Of a stretch of 64,000 bases of DNA, positions 8,127 to 17,377 are shown one piece after another. Source of the stretch: an uncultured Ruegeria sp. Its GTDB lineage: Bacteria; Pseudomonadota; Alphaproteobacteria; Rhodobacterales; Rhodobacteraceae. Below the pieces are notes generated by a model that was not told where the DNA came from, did no database searches, and saw only the letters and a program-made list of their open reading frames with translations. How positions within the stretch are numbered: the stretch's first letter is position 1; the number at the start of each line of letters is the position of its first letter. The position numbers and the translations under genes are program-made. Location of the stretch: positions 400,208 through 464,207 of the forward strand of contig NZ_CANMQQ010000002.1 in the NCBI RefSeq assembly GCF_947500045.1. Direction: 5' to 3'.

Positions 8127-8894
8127 ATGTCAGATCGTGTTGTAAGCGCCAATATTCAGGACGTTCTCTCGTCGGTCAAACGAATGGTCGATGAAGACGC
8201 AAGTGGCGAATCGGAATTTATCTTTGTCCCTTCGACCCCGGCACCCAAGCCGGGGCGGCTGGTTTTGACGGATGCGCTGCGTGTCAGCGAGGAACCGCTG
8301 ATCGTCCAGAAACGCGCACCTTTGAAGTTGATGCCTCAGAATACTGCTCATGAGGGTACGGCAAATCAGGCCGCGAATGCGCCGGGCAATCCAGAAGCGC
8401 CTATGCGTTTACAGCCAGGTGACAGCGTGCGTGCTGATGGCGCTGACGCAAATGACGAAAAACCAAAGCGTGATCTCGCAGGCAGTTTAAGCGCGAAGAT
8501 CGAAGCCTTGGAAGCTGCCATAGCCCGGACCGAAGACCAGTGGGAGCCGGATGGCGAAAGCGATGATGAATATTCCGGTACTAAGACAAAAGCCGTTGAA
8601 TGGCCGGTAGGAAAAGGTTTCGCACAATCCAAAGTCGCTGAACCTGAGCCTGAGCCTGAGCCTGAGACAGAGACAACGGCCGAGGCAACCTTTATTCGTG
8701 ATCCGGCCGTGGTCGCGAAGCAGGCCCAGAAACCTGCTGGTGTGATTGTTGATGAAGAACAGTTGCGTGATCTTGTGGCGCAGATCGTTCGGGAAGAGTT
8801 GCAGGGCGCGCTTGGGGAGCGGATCACTAAGAATTTGCGCAAGATGGTCCGTCGCGAGATATCGCGTGTCATTGCCGCGCCCGACAGGGACTAA
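8127..8894 (+). CDS. PopZ-like pole-organising protein (DUF2497-like)
   Basis: A 255-residue protein; the ATG at 8127 (MSDRVVSANIQDVLSSVKRM) is preferred over the GTG at 8073 because the conserved part begins here. Layout: a short N-terminal amphipathic helix (IQDVLSSVKRMVDED), about 150 residues of acidic, proline-rich low-complexity sequence with an EPEPEPEPETET run, then a C-terminal helical block LRDLVAQIVREELQGALGER...MVRREISRVIA. This matches the order in Caulobacter PopZ (client-binding helix, acidic proline-rich linker, C-terminal oligomerisation helices). Similarity is mainly architectural, so the identity is tentative. It converges with cobQ, the stop codons lying 3 bases apart. Confidence 0.55.
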   Translation: MSDRVVSANIQDVLSSVKRMVDEDASGESEFIFVPSTPAPKPGRLVLTDALRVSEEPLIVQKRAPLKLMPQNTAHEGTANQAANAPGNPEAPMRLQPGDSVRADGADANDEKPKRDLAGSLSAKIEALEAAIARTEDQWEPDGESDDEYSGTKTKAVEWPVGKGFAQSKVAEPEPEPEPETETTAEATFIRDPAVVAKQAQKPAGVIVDEEQLRDLVAQIVREELQGALGERITKNLRKMVRREISRVIAAPDRD

Positions 8895-8897
8895 GGC

Positions 8898-10355
8898 TTA
8901 GCCCCGATCTGGTGCTTGCGCCATCGACAGAAGCAGATCCAGATCCATATGCAGTTCTAGATGATCGGCAAGGTCGTCCAATACCTGTTCAACACCATCT
9001 TCATAGGTGGTTTCCGACGTGGCGCCCAGTTCAGCCAAATAGCTGGCGCGAAATGCGTCTGATGTGAATATCCCGTGCAGATAGCTGCCGCGCACGCGTC
9101 CATTGGCGCTGGCAGCGCCTTCTGGGCGGCTTTCGATCTGCAGCCAGGCGCGGGCGCAATCCGGCCCGTCGGTCCGACCCATATGGATTTCATAACCGCT
9201 GACTGGTTCATTACCGGGCAGGGCGGTTGCGGAACGCAGGGTAACCTGCTTGTCACCGGCCATGGTGGTAGTGACATCCAACAGGCCAAGCCCCTCGACC
9301 CGTCCCGGGTGCCCGTCGACGCCATCCGGGTCCGCGATGGTTTTCCCCAGCATTTGATATCCTCCGCATAGACCCAGCACGTGGCCGCCACGGCGGACAT
9401 GGGCATAGAGGTCGACGTCCCAACCCTGAGCCCGGAAATAGGCCAAATCGCCAATTGTGGATTTACTACCGGGCAAGAGCACCAGATCGGCATCCCCGGG
9501 CAGGGGGCGGCCTGCTGGGACGATTTCGACCGTTACACTTGGTTCGGCGGAAAGCGGGTCGAGATCATCGAAATTGGCCATACGCTCCAACTGCGGCACG
9601 ACGATCTTACACGCACCTCCGGCGTAAGAGCGAATGTCCATCATATCTTCTGCCGGCAGTTTCCATGCATCATGGAACCAGGGCACCACACCGACGCAGG
9701 GCCAACCGGTGCGGGCGGCGATATCGTCGCGCCCTTCGTCAAACAGGGACACGTCGCCCTTGAACCGGTTTATGGCAAAGCCTCGGATCAATTCCTGATC
9801 CCCAGTATCCAGAACGGCCTGCGTTCCAACGATCTGTGCGATCACTCCGCCCCGGTGGATATCGCCCACCAGCACAACTGGAACATTCGCTGCGCAGGCA
9901 AAACCCATATTGGCAATGTCACCTTTGCGCAGATTGGTTTCGGCCGGGCTGCCCGCGCCTTCGATCAGGACAAGATCGGCATCGTTGCAAAGACGTTCAA
10001 AGCTTTCCAGGGCCGCCGCCAGAAGCTTTGATTTATCTTTGCGGTAATCACCCGCTTTCATGGTCCCTGCGCGCTGGCCCTGAAGAATGATCTGGGCGCC
10101 CGTATCGGTTTCGGGCTTCAACAGGATCGGGTTCATATCGGTATGCGTAGTCCGCTTCGCGGCCCGCGCCTGTAGGGCTTGCGCGCGACCGATTTCGCCA
10201 CCGTTTTCCGTAACGGCTGCGTTATTTGACATGTTCTGCGGCTTGAACGGAGCAACGCTCAGCCCGCGCCGTGTATAGGCACGCGCCAGACCGGCCACCA
10301 ACACCGATTTGCCGACATTACTGCCGGTGCCCTGAATCATGATGGACCGCGCCAT
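8898..10355 (-). CDS. cobQ: Cobyric acid synthase
   Basis: A 485-residue enzyme that amidates adenosylcobyrinic acid a,c-diamide to cobyric acid in B12 synthesis. The N-terminal dethiobiotin-synthetase-like ATPase begins [20 protein letters not shown] with the P-loop GSNVGKS, followed by KPQNMSNN. The C-terminal type I glutamine amidotransferase has the nucleophile in [10 protein letters not shown] and the histidine in GSYLHGIF. The track's ATG at 10361 touches its Shine-Dalgarno sequence (AGGAGA), whereas the ATG at 10355 (MARSIM) has normal spacing and is preferred. It fits the B12 theme at the left edge, but no second riboswitch is visible here. It is divergent from the gene at 10416. Confidence 0.95.
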   Translation of the reverse strand: MARSIMIQGTGSNVGKSVLVAGLARAYTRRGLSVAPFKPQNMSNNAAVTENGGEIGRAQALQARAAKRTTHTDMNPILLKPETDTGAQIILQGQRAGTMKAGDYRKDKSKLLAAALESFERLCNDADLVLIEGAGSPAETNLRKGDIANMGFACAANVPVVLVGDIHRGGVIAQIVGTQAVLDTGDQELIRGFAINRFKGDVSLFDEGRDDIAARTGWPCVGVVPWFHDAWKLPAEDMMDIRSYAGGACKIVVPQLERMANFDDLDPLSAEPSVTVEIVPAGRPLPGDADLVLLPGSKSTIGDLAYFRAQGWDVDLYAHVRRGGHVLGLCGGYQMLGKTIADPDGVDGHPGRVEGLGLLDVTTTMAGDKQVTLRSATALPGNEPVSGYEIHMGRTDGPDCARAWLQIESRPEGAASANGRVRGSYLHGIFTSDAFRASYLAELGATSETTYEDGVEQVLDDLADHLELHMDLDLLLSMAQAPDRG

Positions 10356-10415
10356 GGCCATTCTCCTATGTTGACGCGCAGATGACCTGATTTAAGGCCA
10401 AAGGAAAAGCCCCAG

Positions 10416-10985
10416 ATGAACACTCCAGCGCATCTTTTGATTGGCGCCGCCGCTTTTGCGCGCCCAGCCAGGAGGGCGGCGCTGTGGGCCGCTTTGTTCG
10501 GATCGCTGCTGCCAGACCTGTCGCTGTATGTGATGGCGGGCGTCTCGCTGTACATCCTGAACATCTCGGCACATGTGGTGTTCGATCAGCTTTACTTTTC
10601 ACCAGCATGGCAAACTGTTTTCGCGATCGATAATTCGTTCTTTCTGTGGGCGGCGGCGCTTGGGATTGGGCTGTGGCGCGGCTGGCACCTGCTGGCCATA
10701 GGCGCGTCGGCAGGGCTGCTGCATCTGGTGATGGATTTCTTTTTGCACGCGGGGGATGGTCGCCCACAGTTCTGGCCGATCAGTTCGTGGGTCTTTGATA
10801 GCCCCATCAGCTATTGGGACAGCACGCATCACGCAGTTTGGGCTGCGCCGATTTCGATGGGAATCTGCGTCGCCGCCTATGTCGTCCTTTGGCACCGGGG
10901 CCTTTCGGTTTCGACAAAGCTTTTCTTTGCGTTGTTGTTGGCGGCCGAGCTTTGGGTCGCGCGGCAATGGATAATGTATTTTTGA
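10416..10985 (+). CDS. Multi-pass membrane protein, YdjM/metal-dependent-hydrolase-like
   Basis: A 189-residue protein with about five hydrophobic segments. It begins MNTPAHLLIGAAAF, has GSLLPDLSLYVM near residue 30 and LHLVMDFFLHAGDG near residue 100. The H-x(n)-PD and H-x3-D pattern is reminiscent of the YdjM / PF04307 membrane metal-dependent hydrolases, but I am not certain of the family. It is preceded by AAGGAAAAG at good spacing. I recall homologues next to cobQ in Rhodobacterales being labelled 'CobQ-associated' purely from position, and no direct B12 role can be read from the sequence. A strong terminator follows. Confidence 0.55.
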   Translation: MNTPAHLLIGAAAFARPARRAALWAALFGSLLPDLSLYVMAGVSLYILNISAHVVFDQLYFSPAWQTVFAIDNSFFLWAAALGIGLWRGWHLLAIGASAGLLHLVMDFFLHAGDGRPQFWPISSWVFDSPISYWDSTHHAVWAAPISMGICVAAYVVLWHRGLSVSTKLFFALLLAAELWVARQWIMYF

Positions 10986-11001
10986 TCAGGCCAACGAAAA
11001 A

Positions 11002-11029
11002 CGCGCCCCAAAGGTAGGGCGCGCTTTTT
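11002..11029 (+). terminator. Rho-independent terminator
   Basis: A CGCGCCC / GGGCGCG stem with an 8-nt loop followed by TTTTT. It lies between convergent genes, and an A-run on the left flank may let it also work on the minus strand. Confidence 0.85.
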
Positions 11030-11049
11030 CAATCGGAGGCGGGGGTCAA

Positions 11050-11370
11050 TCAGGCCGCTTCAGCCTGCTGAGCCGCATTCCGGCGTTCGCTTTCTTCGCG
11101 TGACAGCGCAACAGACGTCCGTACGCCGCGGCCAACGAATTCCATCAATCCGCCAACAACCCGCTCGTTGGGGTCGATACCGGCGCATGACAATACTTCA
11201 CGCCCGTCGCGCGAACGCGCCCAGCGGGCTATTTGTTCCGGACCGTTGCCATACTTCTTGTCGTCAGCAATGGCATCATCCAGTGCAGCCAGTACGACGG
11301 CTGCGAAAAGTTTACGTGCACGATTGCCTTGTTCGTTATTAAAGGCCGTGCCGTCAACGAAATCTCTCAT
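11050..11370 (-). CDS. DUF6280 family protein
   Basis: A 106-residue soluble protein (MRDFVDGTAFNNEQGNRARK...). The sequence is very close to the DUF6280 proteins I recognise from Rhodobacterales, with KKYGNGPEQIARWARSRDG and CAGIDPNERVV as conserved blocks. It is helical, has no signal peptide or membrane segment, and carries no catalytic motif I can identify. It is a single-gene unit in a conserved position beside efp. Function unknown. Confidence 0.85.
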   Translation of the reverse strand: MRDFVDGTAFNNEQGNRARKLFAAVVLAALDDAIADDKKYGNGPEQIARWARSRDGREVLSCAGIDPNERVVGGLMEFVGRGVRTSVALSREESERRNAAQQAEAA

Positions 11371-11589
11371 CTCGTCATTCCCGTTTTTCTTGCTCTTGCA
11401 CTTTTTGGCGTGACGGTCCTTATGACCTATTACATGCGATTCGGATACACCTAAATTGCATAACTACGTTGCGTCAACTGCATGGCTTGCTGCAGGTGCA
11501 GCACTAGGTTTCGTTGTCTTGTCAGGTGTGGTTACGCCAGATATAGGGACAAGAACTGACGCATCAACCGTTTGTGAAGGATTTATGTA

Positions 11590-12153
11590 ATGCCCAAGAT
11601 AAATGGGAACGAAATTCGCCCCGGCAATGTGCTTGAGCATAACGGCGGGCTGTGGGCAGCTGTTAAGGTAGATCACGTAAAGCCCGGCAAAGGCGGCGCT
11701 TTTGCACAGGTCGAGCTGCGCAACCTGCGCAACGGCTCGAAACTGAACGAACGGTTCCGGTCAGCCGACAAAGTGGAACGCGTGCGTCTGGAACAAAAGG
11801 ATCAACAGTTCCTGTACGAATCCGACGGCATGCTAGTGTTCATGGATTCCGAGACATACGAACAGATCGAATTACCTTCGGAGCTGTTGGGTGAGCGTCG
11901 TCCGTTTCTGCAGGACGGCATGACAATTGTGGTAGAGTTCTACGAAAGTGAAGCGCTGAACGCGACGGTGCCGCAAAAAGTGACCTGCAAAATTGTCGAG
12001 ACCGAGCCGGTCGTCAAAGGGCAGACCGCTGCGAATTCGTTCAAGCCTGCGATATTGGACAACGGTGTCAAAGTTATGGTTCCGCCGTTTGTCGGTCAGG
12101 ATGAGATGATCATCGTGAACACAGACACCATGGAATACTCTGAACGCGCCTGA
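11590..12153 (+). CDS. efp: Translation elongation factor P
   Basis: A 187-residue protein that binds ribosomes stalled on proline runs and stimulates peptide bond formation. Three beta-barrel domains are implied by the length and by [10 protein letters not shown] (domain I), [19 protein letters not shown] (domain II) and [14 protein letters not shown] (domain III). The modifiable lysine is K34 in the loop PGKGG, the type lysylated by EpmA. A leader of about 200 bases precedes it and a strong terminator follows, so it is monocistronic. Confidence 0.97.
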   Translation: MPKINGNEIRPGNVLEHNGGLWAAVKVDHVKPGKGGAFAQVELRNLRNGSKLNERFRSADKVERVRLEQKDQQFLYESDGMLVFMDSETYEQIELPSELLGERRPFLQDGMTIVVEFYESEALNATVPQKVTCKIVETEPVVKGQTAANSFKPAILDNGVKVMVPPFVGQDEMIIVNTDTMEYSERA

Positions 12154-12172
12154 ACTTTGCCAGAGCCAAATC

Positions 12173-12204
12173 AAAAGACCGCATCACCCTGATGCGGTCT
12201 TTTT
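12173..12204 (+). terminator. Rho-independent terminator of efp
   Basis: A long stem (AAAGACCGCATCA with TGATGCGGTCTTT) and a 3-nt loop ending in a T run. The A-rich left flank makes it bidirectional with the convergent gene at 12209. Confidence 0.92.
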
Positions 12205-12208
12205 GTTG

Positions 12209-13147
12209 TCAGCGCCGTGGACGCCGGTATCGCTCGGGCTCGGGGCCGAACAGCTCAAGCATCAGTTCGAACTTGATCCGATTGGCGCTGACCTGACGAT
12301 AGTACGCAATCAGAAACGCGGTTGGGCCTTGAATGCGGCTTAGTCCGCTGGTGGCCGCGACCACGGTGCCTACATCCGTGCGCCCTTGTAACACGAGCCA
12401 TCCGCCCAGCATCAAAATGCCGACCGTGCCCGCGCCGTTAATGACGCTGAGCAGAAACTTGGCAGACAGTTTCCAGATGAACATGCGGCGGCGCGTTTCG
12501 TATATATCGTCAAACAGGGCGTTGATATCCGCCGACACTGCTTCGATATCCTCGGTCGTCAGTTGGTCGGTCGACTTGCGCAGGATGCGGACCCTTTCGG
12601 CAACAAAGACGTTCACGCGCCGTTGCGAAACCAAAACAATGACAATCTGGGGAACAATCATTGAAAATGCGATCAGGCCCAACCCTGGCTGCGTGGACGA
12701 GATATAACCAATCACGCTGATTAGGGTTCCTATCTGAACGACCGGGTCAGAAAAGGCACCGCCAGCAAATTTTCCAAGTTCTTCGGCCTCGGCAGATACG
12801 GCAGTGCTCATGGTTCCTTTGCGAAAGGACTCTTGGGTTTGGTTAAGGTCAGATGCGCGCACCAACAGGCGTTGCCGGATCAGACGGATCAGGTCTTCGC
12901 CCAATGTGCCCGCGCGATAGCCCAGCACCCATTTCAGGGCAAGGCTCAGAAGAATAACGGCCAGCATGCCAGCCCCCAACGTCAGCAATCGTTCGACCCC
13001 GACATTTGCCGATGTTAGGTGATTGATGATGTCACGCTGAAATTCCAGTGGAACTGCGGCCAACCCTGCAATTGCCAGCGACAGCAGAATAAGAATAACT
13101 TGCCGACCCGCGCTGGCCCGCCAAATCGCCCGATACAGCCGGAACAT
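12209..13147 (-). CDS. ABC-transporter type 1 membrane domain without ATPase domain
   Basis: A 312-residue membrane protein. The ATG at 13147 (MFRLYRAIW) has AGAGGG upstream and is preferred to the 13216 start. It shows the six-helix layout of an ABC exporter: LILLSLAIAGLAAV, LAVILLSLALKWVLGYRAG with a following RLIRQRLL, the coupling-helix region ESFRKGTMSTAVSAEAEELG, two central helices, and GTVGILMLGGWLVL plus TDVGTVVAATSGLSRI. The C-terminus stops where the nucleotide-binding domain would start (ELFGPEPERYRR), and no ABC ATPase is encoded nearby. It either pairs with an ATPase encoded elsewhere or has a non-transport role. Confidence 0.75.
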   Translation of the reverse strand: MFRLYRAIWRASAGRQVILILLSLAIAGLAAVPLEFQRDIINHLTSANVGVERLLTLGAGMLAVILLSLALKWVLGYRAGTLGEDLIRLIRQRLLVRASDLNQTQESFRKGTMSTAVSAEAEELGKFAGGAFSDPVVQIGTLISVIGYISSTQPGLGLIAFSMIVPQIVIVLVSQRRVNVFVAERVRILRKSTDQLTTEDIEAVSADINALFDDIYETRRRMFIWKLSAKFLLSVINGAGTVGILMLGGWLVLQGRTDVGTVVAATSGLSRIQGPTAFLIAYYRQVSANRIKFELMLELFGPEPERYRRPRR

Positions 13148-13260
13148 GTTCTTTATCCCTCTTGAAGTTCCGGTGTCAGTGTTACCGCGCAGTGCGATAG
13201 GTACCAGCGAAAACACGACCAGAGGGTGATAGTTGTTCCTAGGATGCTGTCAGCAAGGTG

Positions 13261-13998
13261 TCAGCTGGACAGACGCACAATCGCTTCACCCGCCTGCATG
13301 TCCCCTTGGGCGCGGTCCAGTCGCAAATAGGCAATCGCTTTGCCATTGGATTGCGTGAACACTGTTCCCACGGGTTTCCCATTTGACTGAATCTCGGTCC
13401 CAACCGGGGCGGTGTCAGAAATCTCAACAACGCGCAGGCCTTTGCGCAGTTCGGTTTTGTGCTTCATGCGTGCGGTGACTTCCTGACCGACATAACAGCC
13501 TTTCTTGAAATCCAGCCCATTCAGCGCTTCGAAACCAGCCTCAAGAATGTAGCTATCCGGCGTCAGTTCGATGCTGGTTTCGGGGATGCAATGACGGACG
13601 CGGATCGCGTCCCAATCGGTATCATCATCACTTTCGGGCGTTTGGGAATAAGCCCGCCATCCAAGATCGGGATGCCGAGGATCGGGCAGGGCGCCATCAG
13701 GCGCCGGGCCAGTGCCGCGTTGCAGATTAAGCTCGGTATCCTCGATCGAGACGTCAGCGCGCAGCTTGTACATCGTCAGGCGTTTAACCAGCCCGTCGGC
13801 CAGATCCTCGGCCACATCCAGCAACACCGATACGTCGTCCCGTTTGAGAAAGAAATCGGCCAGATACTTGCCTTGCGGGGTCAGGAGGGCGGCGTAGACC
13901 AGCCTATCGTCCAGCCTTTGGACATCATTTGTGATCAGCCCCTGCAGAAAGCTGTCTGTATCCTTGCCGGTCAGGCGCAGAATGCGGCGATTGGGCAT
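13261..13998 (-). CDS. ygfZ: Folate-dependent Fe-S cluster maturation protein YgfZ
   Basis: A 245-residue GcvT-like protein. The N-terminus RILRLTGKDTDSFLQGLITNDV and the diagnostic KGCYVGQEVTAR motif (K-G-C-x-x-G-Q-E) near residue 168 identify YgfZ/IBA57, which uses tetrahydrofolate to help repair or assemble 4Fe-4S clusters. GAGGATCAACCC precedes the ATG. It is divergent from the glycosyltransferase at 14072. Confidence 0.93.
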   Translation of the reverse strand: MPNRRILRLTGKDTDSFLQGLITNDVQRLDDRLVYAALLTPQGKYLADFFLKRDDVSVLLDVAEDLADGLVKRLTMYKLRADVSIEDTELNLQRGTGPAPDGALPDPRHPDLGWRAYSQTPESDDDTDWDAIRVRHCIPETSIELTPDSYILEAGFEALNGLDFKKGCYVGQEVTARMKHKTELRKGLRVVEISDTAPVGTEIQSNGKPVGTVFTQSNGKAIAYLRLDRAQGDMQAGEAIVRLSS

Positions 13999-14071
13999 GG
14001 GTTGATCCTCGTCATTTGGTCTGGCCTCGTGATATAGGAGATCGCGCTGCCATGACCAGAGGGTTTAAGAC

Positions 14072-14746
14072 GTGTCCGCCCCAATCAGTATCGTGATCCC
14101 AACCCTGAATGCGGAACGTGATTTGCCAGCAACCCTGCAATCGTTGATGGAGGGGCTGCAACAGGGCCTGATCCGTGAGTTGATTGTGAGCGATGCTGGC
14201 TCGGACGATGCAACGCTTGAGATGGCGGATGAGGCTGGGGCCCGGATCGTCACCGGCCCTGCGTCGCGCGGCGGGCAATTGCAAAGAGGCTGCGCCGAAG
14301 CCTCGGGCGAGTGGCTGCTGATCCTGCATGCCGATACAGAGTTGCAGCCGAGCTGGACTGCTGTAGTGGCAGAGCATTTGAACTCAGACCGGCCAGCATC
14401 CTTTCGTTTGCGGTTCCGTGCAAATGGTCTGGGGCCGCTCTGGGTCGCCGGTTGGGCGAATTTGCGCAGCCGCCTGTTCGGGTTACCCTACGGCGATCAG
14501 GGCCTCTTGGTGCGGCAAGAGGCTTATCTGTCAGCAGGCGGATATCCGGATCAGCCGCTGATGGAGGATGTCGCCCTGATCCGCGCCTTGCCGCGCGCTG
14601 TATTGTTGAACGCTGACGCGGTTACGAGTGCGGAACGCTATATCCGTCAGGGCTGGTTTCGGCGCGGCGCGCGGAATCTTTGGACCCTGATGCGCTACTT
14701 TCTTGGGGCTGATCCGAAGAAGCTGGCTCAGGCGTACCGGGGATAA
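14072..14746 (+). CDS. TIGR04283-type family 2 glycosyltransferase
   Basis: A 224-residue soluble glycosyltransferase with a GTG start at 14072. SIVIPTLNAERDLPATLQSL, VSDAGSDDAT, GGQLQRGCAEASGEWLLILHADTEL and GLPYGDQGLLV match the TIGR04283 group. DxD-like HADTEL is the metal-binding site. That group is often linked to radical-SAM partners and arsenosugar pathways, but no such partner is adjacent. Its last 125 bases overlap the 3' end of the convergent gene at 14622-15509. Confidence 0.85.
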   Translation: MSAPISIVIPTLNAERDLPATLQSLMEGLQQGLIRELIVSDAGSDDATLEMADEAGARIVTGPASRGGQLQRGCAEASGEWLLILHADTELQPSWTAVVAEHLNSDRPASFRLRFRANGLGPLWVAGWANLRSRLFGLPYGDQGLLVRQEAYLSAGGYPDQPLMEDVALIRALPRAVLLNADAVTSAERYIRQGWFRRGARNLWTLMRYFLGADPKKLAQAYRG

Positions 14747-15509
14747 AGGCGGTGCGCAATTCTACGACGGATTTCCCAAGGCGAAATGGTGCTGCAAAGC
14801 TGACCAGACACAAGGCGACGATCTGCAGGACCAGAATATGGGCGTTAGCCTGCAAATACTCCCACTCCTCCTTCAGTTTGCCAACTTGATCAATTAGATC
14901 ATCGTAGCTTTGGGCAAGGATCAGATAGTCTCCGGCGATGGCAGGTACTTTGCGGCGCATGTTGTCGACGGCAGCTTGTGTGGTTTCGTCCAGAGAGGTG
15001 AAAACCAGAAACTGCTGGATATCAAAGGCATCTGCTTTGGCGGCCATGCCCCGGGCGTCTTTCATATCGTCCTTTGCGGTCTGGCCGAACAGGAAATGCA
15101 GGCCCTGCAGCGGTGCGACCTCGTTGGTGACCGCGATGAACAGCGGCAAATCGGCGTTGCTGGCGGTTGAGGCAGACAGGAACTCGACCTTTTCGCATAA
15201 AACGGCTGTATCTGGATCATAGGCCGGGTCGCAGAATCGCAGTCGGAAACGTGCGGCATCGCGATCAAAGGCCAGAGTTGCCGCGTAGGCCACGTCAATT
15301 TGCCGGTCCAGTCGCGAACTGTCCGAAGTATAGAGCCCGGCCAATACGGCCACCAGCGCGCCAATCCCGCCCAATACGACCCAAACCAGATCGGCTAGTT
15401 TCCAGGCCCGATGGCCCGCAGGTTTGCGAAACAGGAACCCCGTTCCGAGCAGACCGATCAGAAACGAAAGAATCAGTAACGGCAGTTGATTGTCGGCAAT
15501 GAATGTCAT
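14622..15509 (-). CDS. Membrane protein of unknown function
   Basis: A 295-residue protein. Two N-terminal hydrophobic helices (LPLLILSFLIGLLGTGFLF and WVVLGGIGALVAVLAGLY) are followed by a periplasmic or cytosolic domain containing RLRFCDPAYD and LCEKVEFL, a helical stretch (YDDLIDQVGKLKEEWEYLQAN), a third membrane segment (ILVLQIVALCLVSFAAPF) and a serine-rich disordered tail. The tail is encoded antisense to the end of the glycosyltransferase gene, so it may be a late extension after loss of an earlier stop. No family is recognised and no Shine-Dalgarno sequence is obvious. Confidence 0.6.
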   Translation of the reverse strand: MTFIADNQLPLLILSFLIGLLGTGFLFRKPAGHRAWKLADLVWVVLGGIGALVAVLAGLYTSDSSRLDRQIDVAYAATLAFDRDAARFRLRFCDPAYDPDTAVLCEKVEFLSASTASNADLPLFIAVTNEVAPLQGLHFLFGQTAKDDMKDARGMAAKADAFDIQQFLVFTSLDETTQAAVDNMRRKVPAIAGDYLILAQSYDDLIDQVGKLKEEWEYLQANAHILVLQIVALCLVSFAAPFRLGKSVVELRTAFIPGTPEPASSDQPQESSASGSKDSARRAETSPDGYSVPHS

Positions 15510-15589
15510 GTGGCAGAGTGTACGGTTTGAGATGTCTCAGACAACTGTGTTCACGCGCTGTTGTATCTCGTGACACTTCGACAGCAACG

Positions 15590-16459
15590 TCAGGACCCAG
15601 AGCTTTGGCCAAATTTGCGAAACAGTTTCGTCCGGTCGAACGCCTGTTCCAGTTCTTCCGTGCGTTCTTTGACGCTGTCCCACAGACGTTCCTGCATTTC
15701 GGCGATTACGCATTCCAGCAGAACCAAAAGTGAGGCCATGGAGTCCCAAGCTGACGGAACCGCGATGCGCGCGGCGAATGTGTGTTTCGCAAGTTGGTGA
15801 ATGGGGGAACGCCATTGATCCGTCAGCAGCACAACCTCGGCCCCTCGTTCGTGGCAGAGCTGCCCGATCAGTAGGGTGGTGTTTTCGTACCGTCGCACAT
15901 CCAGGGCCACCAATACGTCGCCTTCCCGCACTTCCAGCAGATCATGCGTCCAAGAGGCCGCATCAGATAGCAGCTTTACGTCGGGACGTATCATCTGCAG
16001 GTGAAGATACAGATATTGCGCCAGTGTCCCGGTAATGCGCCCTCCGGTTATGAAAATGCGCCGATCCGGATCGCACAGCATCCGGCACAAACTGTCGAAT
16101 TTTTCCGGATCCACCTCATCAATCGAACGGCGCTGGTTTTCCAGGGCCTGCCGGGAATACCGATTGAGAATATGTTCTTCCGGCAGATCATTCTGCCACA
16201 CATCCCGCTTGGCAACTGGCCCCGAGATCATCTCTTTTACTTCGCCCCGGATTGCGGCTTGAAACTGGGGATAGCCCCCAAACCCGGTTTTTTGCAGCAT
16301 CCGCGCAACCGTGGTGGTCGAAACCGAAGCGATGCTGGCCAGTTCCGTAATGCTGCCAAGGCCCGCCATTGGATAATCATCCAGCAGCACATTCACCAAC
16401 TGCCGCTCGGATGGGGTCATCGTTTCACGATGGGCAAGGAGCCTTTCAGTTACGCGCAC
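15590..16459 (-). CDS. MurR/RpiR-family transcriptional regulator
   Basis: A 289-residue regulator with a GTG start at 16459 and AAGGACT seven bases upstream. The N-terminal helix-turn-helix (TELASIASVSTTTVARMLQKTGFGGYPQFQ, residues ~37-67) is RpiR type. A C-terminal SIS domain follows (RIFITGGRITGTLAQYL, VREGDVLVALDVRRYENTT), the fold that senses phosphosugars or related ligands. It is divergent from the catabolic operon at 16583-24490 and is its likely local regulator. Confidence 0.85.
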   Translation of the reverse strand: MRVTERLLAHRETMTPSERQLVNVLLDDYPMAGLGSITELASIASVSTTTVARMLQKTGFGGYPQFQAAIRGEVKEMISGPVAKRDVWQNDLPEEHILNRYSRQALENQRRSIDEVDPEKFDSLCRMLCDPDRRIFITGGRITGTLAQYLYLHLQMIRPDVKLLSDAASWTHDLLEVREGDVLVALDVRRYENTTLLIGQLCHERGAEVVLLTDQWRSPIHQLAKHTFAARIAVPSAWDSMASLLVLLECVIAEMQERLWDSVKERTEELEQAFDRTKLFRKFGQSSGS

Positions 16460-16582
16460 AGAATAGTCCTTTTTTAGTTGTTCGCTATCATATGTATAAA
16501 TTTTGACATCCGAAACAGTTATGGTGAATTTTTTTCAGGAAAATTATTGACAGGAGATTGATGGGTGTAGAAATCTTTCCCC

Positions 16583-17377
16583 ATGGAATCACCTGACAGC
16601 CTTTCGCCTGCTGGGCATCTGGATTTTGGGCCGGCCGTTCACACGCTGGAACCAACGGGTAAACCGTCGGTTATCGTGGTTTGTGAACATGCAACGCATC
16701 GGATTCCAGAGGGGCTGGAAGATTTGGGCCTAAGCCCGAAGGCCTTGCGCAGTCATATCGCGTGGGACCCCGGTGCACTGCCGGTGGCACAAGCCATTGC
16801 ACGACAGATGTCTGCAACAACGGTCTATGGGGGCGTTTCGCGGCTTGTGTATGACTGCAATCGTCCACCTGAAGCCAGCGATGCGATGCCTTCCCAAAGT
16901 GAGGATTTCGCCATCCCAGGGAACGCTTCTTTGTCTGAAAGTGAACGCAAGGCGCGGGTCGATAAAATCTATCGGCCTTTTTGCGCCGAACTTGAGACGA
17001 TGTTGGACCGCTATCGGGATACGCTAGAGCTGATGGTGACAATCCACAGCTTTACACCGGTCTATCGCGGGCAGAACCGGTCCGTCGAATTGGGTCTGCT
17101 GCATGGTGAAGACGATCGCTTTGCTTTGAAAATGCTGGAAAATACGCCCTCAGACCTGCCGCTGGTTACGCGCCTGAATGAGCCGTATTCAGCGTTAGAC
17201 GGCGTGGCGCATACGCTGGATTGTCATGCCGCACCTCGCGGATTGCTGAACGTCATGATCGAAATTCGCAACGACCTGGTTGAAACGCCGGAACAACAAC
17301 AGGCCATAGCCAATGATCTGGTTCCTTGGATAGACAAAACGCTGAGCGTCGTTCGGGGCGAGGACGTCGTGCAATGA
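16583..17377 (+). CDS. N-formylglutamate amidohydrolase-family enzyme
   Basis: A 264-residue enzyme of the FGase family (PF05013), zinc-type amidohydrolases that cleave N-formylglutamate or related acyl/glutamyl amides. Motifs: VVCEHATHRIPEGL, HIAWDPGAL, SRLVYDCNRPP, TIHSFTPVYRG and ELGLLH. The ATG at 16583 is the only in-frame start after an upstream TAG, and its Shine-Dalgarno sequence is weak. It overlaps the next gene by ATGA. No histidine-utilisation genes are present, so the substrate is probably not histidine-derived. In this cluster, hydrolysis of an N-acyl or gamma-glutamyl intermediate is more likely (inference). Confidence 0.8.
   Translation: MESPDSLSPAGHLDFGPAVHTLEPTGKPSVIVVCEHATHRIPEGLEDLGLSPKALRSHIAWDPGALPVAQAIARQMSATTVYGGVSRLVYDCNRPPEASDAMPSQSEDFAIPGNASLSESERKARVDKIYRPFCAELETMLDRYRDTLELMVTIHSFTPVYRGQNRSVELGLLHGEDDRFALKMLENTPSDLPLVTRLNEPYSALDGVAHTLDCHAAPRGLLNVMIEIRNDLVETPEQQQAIANDLVPWIDKTLSVVRGEDVVQ

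Noticed and set aside
8641-8676. Tandem repeat in the PopZ-like gene suggesting a microsatellite or CRISPR-like unit
   Set aside because: It is an in-frame run of Glu-Pro codons inside an acidic linker, normal for this protein type.
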